This document shows positions 45,473-55,793 of a stretch of DNA of 64,000 nucleotides, in pieces; the stretch's first letter is position 1; the number at the start of each line of letters is the position of its first letter. The stretch comes from Trametopsis cervina. Taxonomy: Eukaryota; Basidiomycota; Agaricomycetes; Polyporales; Irpicaceae. The position numbers and the translations under genes are program-made. The stretch lies in assembly GCA_022385755.1 (NCBI GenBank), contig MU278348.1, positions 1,927,470-1,991,469 of the forward strand, given 5' to 3'. Under the pieces are notes generated by a model. It was not told where the DNA came from. It saw only the letters and a program-made list of their open reading frames with translations, and ran no database searches.

Positions 45473-47445
45473 TTACGTCTGCATCAAATCTTGACCATCT
45501 TCATCCACGTCAGTGTCTTCGACTTCGAACGCGCAACAAAAGGTTTCCTTGTCGAGCAAGATGAGCCCCTTGCCGTCCGGCGCCCAGCGGATCTCACGAG
45601 TCTCGAATTGGTCTGTCAACGTACATGTGAGCAGTAGTCACGGGCAGCAATGGAAAATGTCTCATACGAGCAGGCACGCCGATGCACTCCGCGACCTCCT
45701 CAGACTCGTTCGAGTCCCCTTCGCCTACCCATTCATCACTCCACATGTACATCGTCTCCCTCGAACAGCACGCCGCCAGGCTGCCTTTCCTCACAGGATT
45801 CCACTGCGCACTTACTACCGGCTGCGTGTGCATGAGGACGCTCTTCAGCGTAGGGACCGTCACGCGCAAGTCCGCGAGATCCCGGCTGCCAGGGGCAGGA
45901 AACCCAAACAGATGGATCATCGTCGGAGTCGATTCAAACCGCGCGAGGAGGAGGCTGCCCGACGTGTTGAACGCCAGCTGCACTGCGCCCGATTTCGGGA
46001 AGGGTTTCGAAAGATCTGGACGCGTTATGGGGATGGTCGAGGGCGCTTGCAGCCGTTCGTCTACATCATCGCTGAGTAAGCAACAGCGGGGAGATGGTTT
46101 AATCGGAGAGATTAGATCCCTCCGCGCACGTACACGACAGAAAGCCTCGCCCTTGTGTCGTTTCCAGCCAATTGGCCGGTTCACGCCAGATTGTCTAGAA
46201 TGCAGAAGTTGACTAAGCTGAAGTGTTTTCCGAGGAATGAACGCGGCTTACGACACCGTGCGGCACCCTGCTCTGTAACTCGAGAACGGCGACAGCACCC
46301 CAAGTTGCATTTTCCAAGATGTAGATCTGTGTGCGACGGATCAACACAACTCTGACGCGCATGTGATTAGATCCGGCTTCTTACTCGGTCGTCCCAGCCT
46401 GATACCGCGAGATAAGCGCCAGAAGGATGCCAAGCAACGCTCCGGATGCCGAAGCCTCGGTCAGTTTCCGGAATAAACGAGCCCAGCACGGATCCAGAAA
46501 GCGAGAGCACGAACAATTTGTACTGAAGTAGCACGATTAATTTCCATAGTGATCTGTAAACCATACGGTTCCACTCACCTCTAGTACGCCCTCCCACACG
46601 GCGAGATGGTTTCCAGTGGGCGACAAGGAGAGAGACGCTAAAGTGGCCGTCGGCAGCGGAAAATGCTAATCAGGGTTAGCAAGTTGACTTGGGAAGATGT
46701 CGCCCGCGCAAATAACATGTCGCTGGGCACGTACCCTGACAAGGCGGTAACCCTCCGCAGCGTCGTATATGCCAAGTGTATCCTTAGATTTATGCCGTTC
46801 TGCGAGGATGAAGTATCGCCCGTCTTTGCGAAACGTGTAACCTGTTTCATTCACGTGTGAGCTTCCTGTCGCAGTCTATGTTGCGTGAATCTCGCCGGCC
46901 AAACACACCTCTGTCAGGATGAAGCGGAAACTGGATGTGGGTGGCGGTGCCTGATAGCAGTGACCAGATGGTTACTCTGAGCTGCCGCACGGCTTAACAA
47001 ATGAGAACCAGGAAAAACAATACGACAAGACGGTAAACTTCACCCCCATATCCGAAAAACACAGGATTGACCGTCCATCGGGCGCCCATTCTGCCTTGAC
47101 GAGACCCTCGAGGCCCGCGTCGATGCGTGCGTGCCACGACTCGTCCCTCATTTTGAAAACGTTGACGAAACCCTTCTTCGCGCACGCCGCGAAGACATAC
47201 TCTGAGTCGCAGGACCAGCCGGCGTGTGTGATCCTCGCCGGAGCTGTGCTGGTGGACGCGGTCCCGGCTGCCCGCTGGCCAGACGTGTCAGAGGGAGGCG
47301 GTAGTACCTGCCATGTCCTTGCGACCTGAAATGAGTCGGCTCGGCGAACGACAAGTCTGTCTTGCACCGCAGTAAGAATGAAATGGGTGCCCGGGCTGAA
47401 TGCGACGAGAGCGGACGTCTGCTTGTAGATTTCTGTGAAGTCCAT
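45473..47445 (-). CDS. WRAP73: WD-repeat protein WRAP73 (WDR8) homologue
   Basis: Beta-propeller protein that in other organisms binds centrosomal or spindle-pole partners. The start MDFTEIYKQTSALVAFSPGT matches the family's MxFSExFKxSS opening. Then AVQDRLVVRRADSFQV, THAGWSCDSEYVFAACAKKG, FVNVFKMRDESWHARIDAGL, GLVKAEWAPDGRSILCFSD, GYTFRKDGRYFILAERHKSK, DTLGIYDAAEGYRLVR, HLAVWEGVLE, SVAWHPSGAYLAVSGWDD, LFGFPAPGSR, PVVSAQWNPVRKGSLAACCS, and MYMWSDEWVGEGDSNESEE near the end. It ends EDTDVDEDGQDLMQT. About nine exons. In fission yeast the homologue works with Msd1 at the spindle pole body; the same role here is inference. Confidence 0.85.
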
Positions 47446-48068
47446 GGCGGAGCCGCAGCGACGCGCGGACACGTTTGTTTCTTGCGGACAGATGGCTTAC
47501 AAATGCTAGCCTGATGGCGCAAGCAGATGCTGTGGCCAGGTAGCGTACGCAACAGGGCGGACCGAGCGCAGAAGGGAGGTAGCGGTGCACAGTCAATGGG
47601 TTCCACTCATCAGCGCTGATGAGTGGATGCATCAGCCACTTACTGCGAAGCGGGCAACGGCGTCTATCCGACCATCACGCACGCATCGATGGGCGTCTGT
47701 CTTATTTCCCGGGCGTCTGCTAGTCTCCGAGGCCCGGAACGGAGGCGCATCAGCTCGGGACTGCCTATCTTGGTAAGCGAGAAGCGTGGATCCAGGGGAG
47801 TGATGAACTCTCTGCCCCTGGGCGAGTGGGGACACGGCTGAGCAGTGGCTGAGTGTATCGCGCTGACTATGGAGGAGCACGCCCGCAATGTTTTTCCTTT
47901 TCCAAGCAGACCCACCTGTTTTTTGCGTCATCTGTTCGCCCGAGGACAAAGTAATATTCATCTCGCTATTCATCTCTGCTGACAGCTGCCGTCCGCCCGT
48001 TTGGTACATATAACGACCCTAGCCACGGTTATTCTCCACTTATCCCCCGGCCCCCCTTCCCCTTCACC
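47446..48068. other. Divergent gap between WRAP73 and the DHA1 transporter
   Basis: CATATAAC at 48008-48014 lies 55 bases before the DHA1 ATG and is a likely TATA element. Overlapping plus and minus frames near 47,600-48,000 have no protein character. A perfect short palindrome CATCAGCGCTGATG sits at about 47,608-47,621. Confidence 0.4.
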
Positions 48069-49944
48069 ATGTCTTCAGATTCTCTAGCCACGAGAACTGC
48101 CTACGGGACACAGAACCCTCCATCCCCTGACACCAACGCCGAGTCTATCGCCCAGCCTCCCTTCAGTCGAGCAACAACTCCGACAGTTGGGAGCCGCGAT
48201 GAAGACGCCCGCTCGGTGAACGCCGAGTTCGAAGAAGAAGCATACGGCCCCGAACCAGGAGAAAAAGGATGGGACAAGTTCGAGGTGCGCTTTGAGCAGG
48301 GTGACCCCGACAGCCCCTTCAGCTGGTCGCGACTGCGTCGGTGGTACATCACCCTGCTCGCCGGTATTCTCGTGCTCAATGCGTACGTCTCGTTTGTCCG
48401 TGCATGTTGAAGAATGGAGATGCTGACAGTCGGTCCTAGAACATTCGCGAGCTCAACGCCGTCAGGCATCATCCCTGAGATGATCGTATACTTTGGGTTC
48501 AGCATCGAGGTCGCGACCCTGACCATCGCCCTTTTCGTGGCCGGGTACTGCATCGGACCGCTATTTTGGGGCCCACTGTCTGAAGCATTCGGCCGAAAGC
48601 CCATATTGCTCGCCTCTTTCATCGTTTACACCGGTTTCCAAGTAGGGTGTGCGCTGTCCAAGAACACCGCATCCATTCTCATTTTCCGTTTCCTGAGTGG
48701 ATGTTTCGCCGCGTCGCCTCTAGTGTTGAGCGGGTATGTTTGCCTCCATTCTTGTAGCAATTGTGACATGTGCTAATGCGGTTTCTATAGCGCTGTAATG
48801 GGTGATATGTGGGATCCCAACACTCGAGGGAAAGCCCTCGCTCTGTTCACACTTGGTCCATTTGCTGGTCCGGCATTGGGCCCGATTGTCAGCGGATTCA
48901 TGTCCGTAGCCGGTGTTTCATGGCGATGGACATACTGGGTGCTTACCATGTTCGCCGGAGTGTGCACCCTCCTTGTTCTCTTCACCATGCCCGAGACGTA
49001 CACGTGAGTTAACTACTATTTCACCAACCACGATTCATACTGACGTTGCACACTAGTCCTATTCTCCTTGTGAAGCGAGCACAGAAGCTGCGCAAGGAAA
49101 CCGGTGACGAACGCTACTGGGCCCCACTCGAAAAGAACAAGAAGGCGATGCGTGAGCGTATCGAAGAGAACCTCGCTCGTCCGTTCAAGGTTCTGTTTGC
49201 CGAGCCTATGCTTATGGCCATCGCTCTATTCATGAGCGTAAGTTTTCCATCCGTCTCGCATTGTCAAACACCCGAGACTAATAATAGCTATGACAGTTCG
49301 TCTACGGTTGCATCTATCTCCTCTTCGAGGCGTACCCCATCGTTTTCCAGCAGGGACACGGTTTCAACTCTGGCATCCTCGGACTCATGTTCCTGCCCCT
49401 CTTCCTGGGTGGTGTGCTCGGTGTCATCGGCTACCTCCTCATCTGGAATCCGAAATACGAGAGGTTATCGCGCGAACACGCGCCCAACCCCGTTCCGCCG
49501 GAAGTGCGTCTTGAGCAGGCACTCTGGGCAGGCCCGATGTTCGCGATCTCCTTCTTCTGGTTCGGCTGGACATCCTACCCGAGCGTGAGCTACTGGGCGC
49601 CCCTCCTCTCCACGCTCCTACTCGGGTTCTCCGTCGTCTGGATCTTCCTCGCGCTATTCAACTACATCATCGACGCGTACCTGTACGTCGCCGCCTCTGC
49701 GCTCGCCACCAACACCGTCATGCGATCGACTTTCGGCGCTGGCTTCCCGCTGTTCGCGCGCCAGATGTACGAGACGTTGAACCCACAGTGGGCCTCCACC
49801 CTCCTCGGCTTCATCGCACTTGCGATGGTCCCCATACCGTTCGTGCTCATCAAGTTCGGCCCTACGCTGCGACGAAAGTCGAAGTACGCGCCTACAAAGC
49901 CCCTGTTGCCCAAGGAGACAACAGAGAAGACAGAGTCGGTTTAA
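48069..49944 (+). CDS. MFS multidrug/polyamine transporter (DHA1 type)
   Basis: Proton antiporter in the plasma membrane that exports drugs or small cations; substrate unknown. Five exons. A long cytosolic N-terminus (about 85 residues, Ser/Pro/Glu-rich) ends DPDSPFSWSRLRRWYITLL, a typical DHA1 entry. Helices and signatures: TFASSTPSGIIPEMIVYFGF, FVAGYCIGPLFWGPLSEAFG then RKPIL (motif A), KNTASILIFRFLSGCFAASP, LALFTLGPFAGPALGPIVSG (motif C), SWRWTYWVLTMFAGVCTLL, PETYT, CIYLLFEAYPIVFQQGHGFN, NPKYERLSREHAP, ISFFWFGWTSYPSVSYWAPL, and ALATNTVMRSTFGAGFPLFA. The tail is Lys-rich. The PETYTP and SWR blocks place it in the DHA1 12-helix group. The last exon starts at about 49,300. Confidence 0.93.
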
Positions 49945-50972
49945 ATCCCCTCTCTTCCTCTTTTCTCTTCTTTTGGGCTTTCGCGGGGTTGTTGTCGTCA
50001 ATAGACTCAAAACATATCGACAACCGGAACGGCATGATTGTTATCATTTAATCTTATACACTGCAGCTTTATCCTCGACCTATGCCTGTGAACACTAATA
50101 CTCACGACCTGTCATGTCATTCATTCATCACAATGGACTTTTCCTCGACGCAGCACTTTTAGTTAGTTGTATCATTATCAGTAGATATCCCACATGCCTT
50201 TGCATAACTAGAGTTGCGCTCCATAATCACAACTATCATACTATCCCATAACGCTTGCCGTGTCACTATGAGATTAAGATATCGAAGGAGGAGATTACAA
50301 CAGCCAATGGAGCTTCAGCATCTTCGGCGCGCGACAGCACCCGGACCGTTGGCGCCCCGGCAAAGATGTACTCACTATCTCAGGCTCCTCAGGAACTTGC
50401 ACGATGATAATCTACAGTGGCTCTCGTTTCCTGTACGAGAGCAGCTCCTCATCTACAAGGCCACCATCTCAGCTGCGAGGCTGTGCATACATAGAAAAGG
50501 CCACATGTCTCTTCAATTTGCTCTCTATCTAGACCCGCCAGGAAGGAGCGGAACGCCGCCGTTGCGCAATAGGCTCGCGTTCTCACAGCTGGGTGAGATA
50601 TCACACATGGCTCGCCCCGGCCGCGGAAGAAAACAGCCCAATTTCTCGTCCACGGGGATGCCGTCTTATCCCTGCTAATTGCCATACGCTCTCATGACTC
50701 ATGACCCATGCTACTTATAAACATAGCGAGATACAATCGTCAGGAGCGACACACACCGTCCGATACGTGATTCTCCCGCCTCCTGCTTGACCAGCTTCAG
50801 CCTAGTTTGTCTGCACCGCCGCCTCATCTGCGTACGTCCTCACGAAGCTTCTCCTCGTGCCACCAGCGCAGCAAGCTCATCTACACTATCTCCCTGATCA
50901 GCGCCCCACAATCGCAGCACTAAGAACGCACTCCACATAACTCTCCAATCGCACAGATATTCAATCCTTGCA
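49945..50972. other. Long gap between the DHA1 transporter and the GGT-like gene
   Basis: A 1,028-base gap. It contains a plus-strand frame at 50,214-50,678 whose first in-frame inner ATG gives MRLRYRRRRLQQPMELQHLR, very basic and without recognisable domain; a coding role is doubtful. CTTATAAAC at 50,711-50,719 could be a distant TATA for the GGT-like gene. The rest is C/T-rich leader-like sequence. Confidence 0.4.
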
Positions 50973-53641
50973 ATGAAGATCAACTGGGACAAGGTTGATT
51001 ACCCCGAGCCCGCGTTCGAGCGGTTCCCGAGTCGGCGATCTGTCGTGTTTGGCACGAAGGGCGTCGTGTCTGCTTCGCAGCCTCTCGCAGTCGAAGCGGG
51101 ACTTGAGATCCTGAGGAAGGGCGGGAACGCAGGTGCGCACGTCCGTCTAGCGGTCATTACATCTGACTTATTTGCTTAAATTGGTGAAATGAACGACGTG
51201 CGTTTTGATGCGGACATGGATTCTTCGCGGCTGCATTTGTGCTCTTTTGTGGACCTGGTGATCACCCGGTACAGCGGACGCGGCCGTTGCAACCTCGGCG
51301 GCACTCAACGTCACGGAACCGTGCAGTTGCGGTATTGGAGGGTACGTGCTACGCATACATGCGTGCATGCGACAAACGTGCACGCAATTTCCATCCAATA
51401 ATTGTGGCTGATCTGGGCATTGGTGCTGTGCAGAGACGCGTTCTGCCTGTTCTACGATGCAAAGGAGAAGACTGTTAAGGCGTTCAACGGCTCAGGACGT
51501 TCGCCGGCAAAGTTGACAATCGAGCATGTCCGCCAGCAGGGCGTCACAGGAGGGAGCATACCCAGCACCAATTTGAACTCAGTGACCGTTCCAGGTACGC
51601 GCTGCGTGGATTGATATATGTCTGCGGAGAACTGACAGTAGCCACAGGCTGTGCTGCGGCATGGGTGGACACGGTTGAGAAGCTTGGGAGCGGAAAGCTT
51701 ACCCTGGCGGATGTACTTGCTCCTGCAATTCGATTAGCTGAGGAGGGGTAAGTTAAGTGTATGTGGATAGCGTTTGTGATGTTTAACACCCCACCAACAG
51801 TGCACCTGTATCCGAGATCACAGGTCTATCAGTGAGTGGTTTCATTACGCCACGCCGTCTTAGTTCTCATCGCACGTTCACAGTGGCAAAAAGCCGAGAA
51901 ATCAATCCAGAACAACTCGCCCAACGGAGACGAGATGCTCCTGAATGGGAAAGCCCCAAAGCCAGGCCAGGTCATGAAGCTTCCCAACCTCGCCAAGACC
52001 TTCCGCTCTGTCGCTGAGCATGGTAAGGCGGGTTATTACAAGGGTCGCATTGCCGAGGCAATCGTCGAGCTTGTGCAGAGCAAGGGCGGCGTGCTAACGC
52101 TGGAGGATTTGGCGAAACACGACACGGATTGGGTGGAGCCCATCAAATATACCTTCAACGAGGAAGTGACCGTATATGAATGTCCTCCTAATGGACAAGG
52201 TAAGCCGCTTGATCCGATTTCTACGCCGCGTGGACCCGAATTCACGGAACCTTTGTGATGCTCCTAGGTCTGACCGCCCTTATTGCACTGGGTATCCTTG
52301 ACCAACTAGAGGCGCAGGGCAAGATAAGATCATTGCTCGAGATGGAGCATAATTCACCAGAGTACCTCCATACGTTAGTGGAGACCCTCAGGTACATTAC
52401 ACGCGTTCCACTCTGCATTCACAGGAACTAACCGATTTGCACAGACTGGCATTCGCAGGTGAGATCCCTTTTAATAGTAATATTCGAGTTTGGTCTGAGA
52501 GAACGACGTCAGACACGCAATACTTTATCAGCGACCCGGCTGTACACCCTGTACCGGTCGAGGAACTGTTGAGCAAGGTTAGCTACACCTTCGCCGCCTA
52601 ACATATCGCAATTCAGCTGACAAAAACCCAGGAATACCTGGCTTCACGGGCAAAGCTGTTCGATTCAGAGAAGACAAACCCGAAAGTCGTTCACGTCAGT
52701 GAATATCATTAGTCTTGTAATATCGTTTACTCATAACATGACATAGGGTAACCCGGTACACTCTTCTGACACGGTATACTTCACCGGTAAATTACCACGC
52801 CGTTTATTCTAAACATATATACCTACTCAACTGGTCGTAGTATCCGACCAATGGGGCAACGCGTGCAGCTACATCCAGAGCAACTACGCCGGTGAGTGGA
52901 CACTGCCGATCCCACTATTCCTTGCGCTCATGTTCACTCGTCTCTTGTCAGGGTTCGGAACCGCTGCCATTCCCAAGGGATGCGGCTTCACCTTGCAGAA
53001 CCGCGGGTCCAACTTCAGTCTGACCCCAGGACATCCTAACGCTCTCGAGGTAAATTTGATCCTCATCGCTGCTCTCCTTTCGTTTGTTCTGACCCCATTT
53101 CCTCTCGCTCATCCTCACAGGGTGGAAAACGCCCGTACCACACCATCATTCCGGCGATGGCGCTGCGCGGAGACGAGCTCTTCCTGAGTTACGGTGTCAT
53201 GGGCGGCTTCATGCAGCCTCAGGGTCACGTCCAGGTGCTGCTCAACATGCTGAGGGGATACACAGCGCAAGCCGCGCTCGACGCGCCGCGGTTCTGTATC
53301 TCAGCCGGAAGTCCCGAGACGCAGGCTTCCAATACGGGCGATGCGGGTGATATCAACAGCGAAGTGTACTTCGAGGAGGGGATCTCTGAGGAGACAGTGG
53401 AGAAGCTTCGAGGTGAGTGTCTTGAGCCGCTTTTTGGCTTTTTGGTGTTGTGTGGGGTGGATTGGCTAATCGGCTTTTCGATGCAGTCATGGGACATGAC
53501 GCTAGATATTCTCGCGGCTTCGCTCGCGGGATGCTTGGGAGAGGACAGATCATCCAACGTATAGTGGACCCGAACGGGAACAGAGTGTGGGTGGCAGGAT
53601 CCGACCCAAGAGCAGACGGGCACGCTGCAGCTCAGATATAA
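50973..53641 (+). CDS. Gamma-glutamyltransferase-like Ntn hydrolase
   Basis: Member of the gamma-glutamyltransferase superfamily; such YwrD-type members lack proven transpeptidase activity. No signal peptide: starts [20 protein letters not shown]. About 14 exons. Blocks in order: [121 protein letters not shown], and [19 protein letters not shown]. The small-subunit start [15 protein letters not shown] carries the Thr expected to be nucleophile and the self-cleavage site (DTVYF). Then [59 protein letters not shown], and [19 protein letters not shown]. The self-cleavage motif was joined across an intron (ACC G / TA TCC). Likely intracellular. AATAAA follows at 53683-53688. Confidence 0.9.
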
Positions 53642-53682
53642 ATAACTGTATAACTCAAAAGCAATGGTGTATGAAGAGGTTA

Positions 53683-53688
53683 AATAAA
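53683..53688 (+). terminator. AATAAA polyadenylation signal after the GGT-like gene
   Basis: 42 bases after the stop codon, within the 128-base gap that separates two convergent stop codons. Confidence 0.5.
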
Positions 53689-53769
53689 ATACAACAATCC
53701 TGGGGTAACGAGGCCCTATGTTAAAGGTGTCTGTAAATTGTCGAAATATGTACGTCTGTTCGTCCGGTA

Positions 53770-55380
53770 TCACATCCGCTGCAGGCGCTCCATGCCTATC
53801 ATCTGCGTCAGCCTGTCTTCTCGGAACGCTTTTGTGCGGTCCGTTCCTGTCATCTTTCCCCAGCCTGCCAGTGGGATGACGATGGCTGTAAGGTTATCTT
53901 GCGACTGCATCTCGGTGGCGAAAGAGACAATGCGGTTCGCAGCATCACGGGGCGTGGAAGCACCTCTTGCGAGGTCAGAGATCTCGTCATCCGATACGAC
54001 AGAGGACACGCCATCCGATACAAGAGTGATGTGTGAGTACTCTGGGCCTATACGAGACGGGGATGAGTATTGATGACCGAAGACGACGCTACCACTAACC
54101 GTCAATCAGCTTGGAGCGCACTTCAGGTTCTGGAGTTACACCGAATGGCTTGTACTTGAGATCTCCTAGACTGTGAGTAGAGACTGTAAGTTCAGGACGA
54201 GTCCGGTACTACAACACGCAGACGCACGCTCGTGTGTTCTCAAGGACACCCATCCATCTACAAAAGCGTGTCAGCCGCTGGGAAAAGATGCAAGCGAAAC
54301 TATTCCTACCGAGCTTCTCCAAAAGAATCCAGAATGAGGCCGCTGCCCATACTTCTTCGAAGCCTATTAGCCTCTATGCGCGTGTCTGCGTGATGGTGCT
54401 CCGTCATGGGTACGATCTTCCCGTTATCAACCATGGATAGTAGTACCCGGGTATCCCTAATCTATTGTGAATAGAGGTTGCTGTGTGAGTATGTGAACAT
54501 GACGTACCCTACATGGGCGACCGTAAGGGAAAGCTTTTCAGACGCAAAGAATGGCTTAACCGGCGTGTCGAGAGAGTGCAGTAACACCACCGAAGCTGTC
54601 GCACCACTCTCCTTCGCCGCGGTCTCGATAGCAAGTTGGCGATCTATCTATCATCATATCGATAAGTATCAGCAGCCATAAAGCAAGGCACATCAAACTG
54701 CTCACTTCGAAGAACGCCAACGTCGCTCTCGCCTCAAGATCCATCTCCTTCTGAGCATCCGGGCTTTCAGGCCGAGCCCAGGGCGCAAGCGCGCCCCCTC
54801 TGAACCTCCTGAAATACCCACCCAGCTCCTTCGCCCACTCCAACATCTCTGGCACATGCGACTTGTGCGCGGACTCGAAGAACCCGTGTAGCTCCTGCCT
54901 CAGGTATTGCGAGACGGTGGAACCGCCGTGACCATCGTAGATGCCGACGAACAACACCTGGCGCGCGAGAGGCGCGGGGATGGATGACGGGTCCCAGTCG
55001 AGACCATGAAACTTCTTGACGGTTAAACGAAGTTCTTCCGGGTCGAGAGAGAGGGCCGAGAATGTGTAGAAATCCTCTTGGTAGCTGTACAAAGGAGGTT
55101 TAGGCCAGCTCCGAGTACGTAGCCGCGGATCACAGCGAGGCAGAAGAACTCGGTGCTCACCTCCTATTGCCTCTCGAGTTAGCTACACCAATGACTTTCG
55201 GGTTGTTCAGAGGGATACGTGCACTTCCACCTATGATACAAAGCGAGTATACGTATGCATTGTGTTGTGCGTTCACGAAATGTTACATACCTGGGGTAGA
55301 GAATCGAACATAATCATGATACCTCGCGATCCGCTGGTATTGCACGAGTTTCGAGTTCCGTGAGTAACGACAGGACCGAG
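53770..55380 (-). CDS. PP2C-type Ser/Thr protein phosphatase, 5' end unresolved
   Basis: Mg/Mn-dependent phosphatase; may be mitochondrial like yeast Ptc5/Ptc6, which is inference. Joined exons give RYHDYVRFSTPGGSARIPLN, KVIGVANSRGNRSYQEDFYT, FVGIYDGHGGSTVSQYLRQ (DGHGG), RQLAIETAAKESGATASVVL, EYSHITLVSDGVSSVVSDDE (SDG) and QSQDNLTAIVIPLAGWGK (the DN metal ligand). It ends MIGMERLQRM. The first exon I can support begins at 55380 after a CGGTTAG acceptor and opens RSCRYSRNSKLVQYQ; a stop lies in frame just upstream of that acceptor, so an earlier exon with the ATG must exist but I could not settle it. The residues before RYHDY are basic and fit the end of a presequence. At least eight exons. 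Confidence 0.8.
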
Positions 55381-55793
55381 CTAACCGACAGAGAGAGAAC
55401 GTTAACGCCATGCGATGTCGCTATTTGTATTTGCTCCATGAAACAACGCATGGAGGAAGGAGAGGATGTATTGCAGAAGCAGCCTTCGCGAGTTCACGGT
55501 GAACTACGGACGCAGCCGGATATAGGCGATATCACTTTCGCGGGAAGGGAGGGATTAGGCTTAGAATAGCCTGTCACCCTCGAACCAAGATATTGTAATG
55601 GTCAGACAGCAAGTCCTTGAAGGGGTCGTGGATGCATGCAGCAAAGACGTTCAGAGTGATCGGCACGCTCTGCAAAGGCTACATTGTATTAGACGCCCGT
55701 TTGCGCTCTCGGCATGCGCATCAAGCTGTGGTTCAAACTCATGATATTGTGGTGGGACACAGAAAATATGCTTCACTACACAGAGCATTATCT
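55381..55793. other. Stretch that must hold the PP2C first exon
   Basis: On the minus strand a protein-like frame runs from about 55,677 down to 55,584 after a TTGCAG acceptor: SVPITLNVFAACIHDPFKDL then LSDHYNILVRG and stop. Its GG/GTGACA junction could be a donor, but the phase does not match the 55380 exon. It may be part of the PP2C 5' end or a remnant. Confidence 0.3.

Noticed and set aside
50214..50678. Plus-strand frame of 154 codons between DHA1 and GGT-like genes
   Set aside because: Extremely basic, overlaps a minus frame, no recognisable domain; coding not supported.
55560..55620. tRNA-like B-box pattern (CTCGAACC in reverse)
   Set aside because: No matching A-box, no cloverleaf seen; sequence is better read as possible coding.
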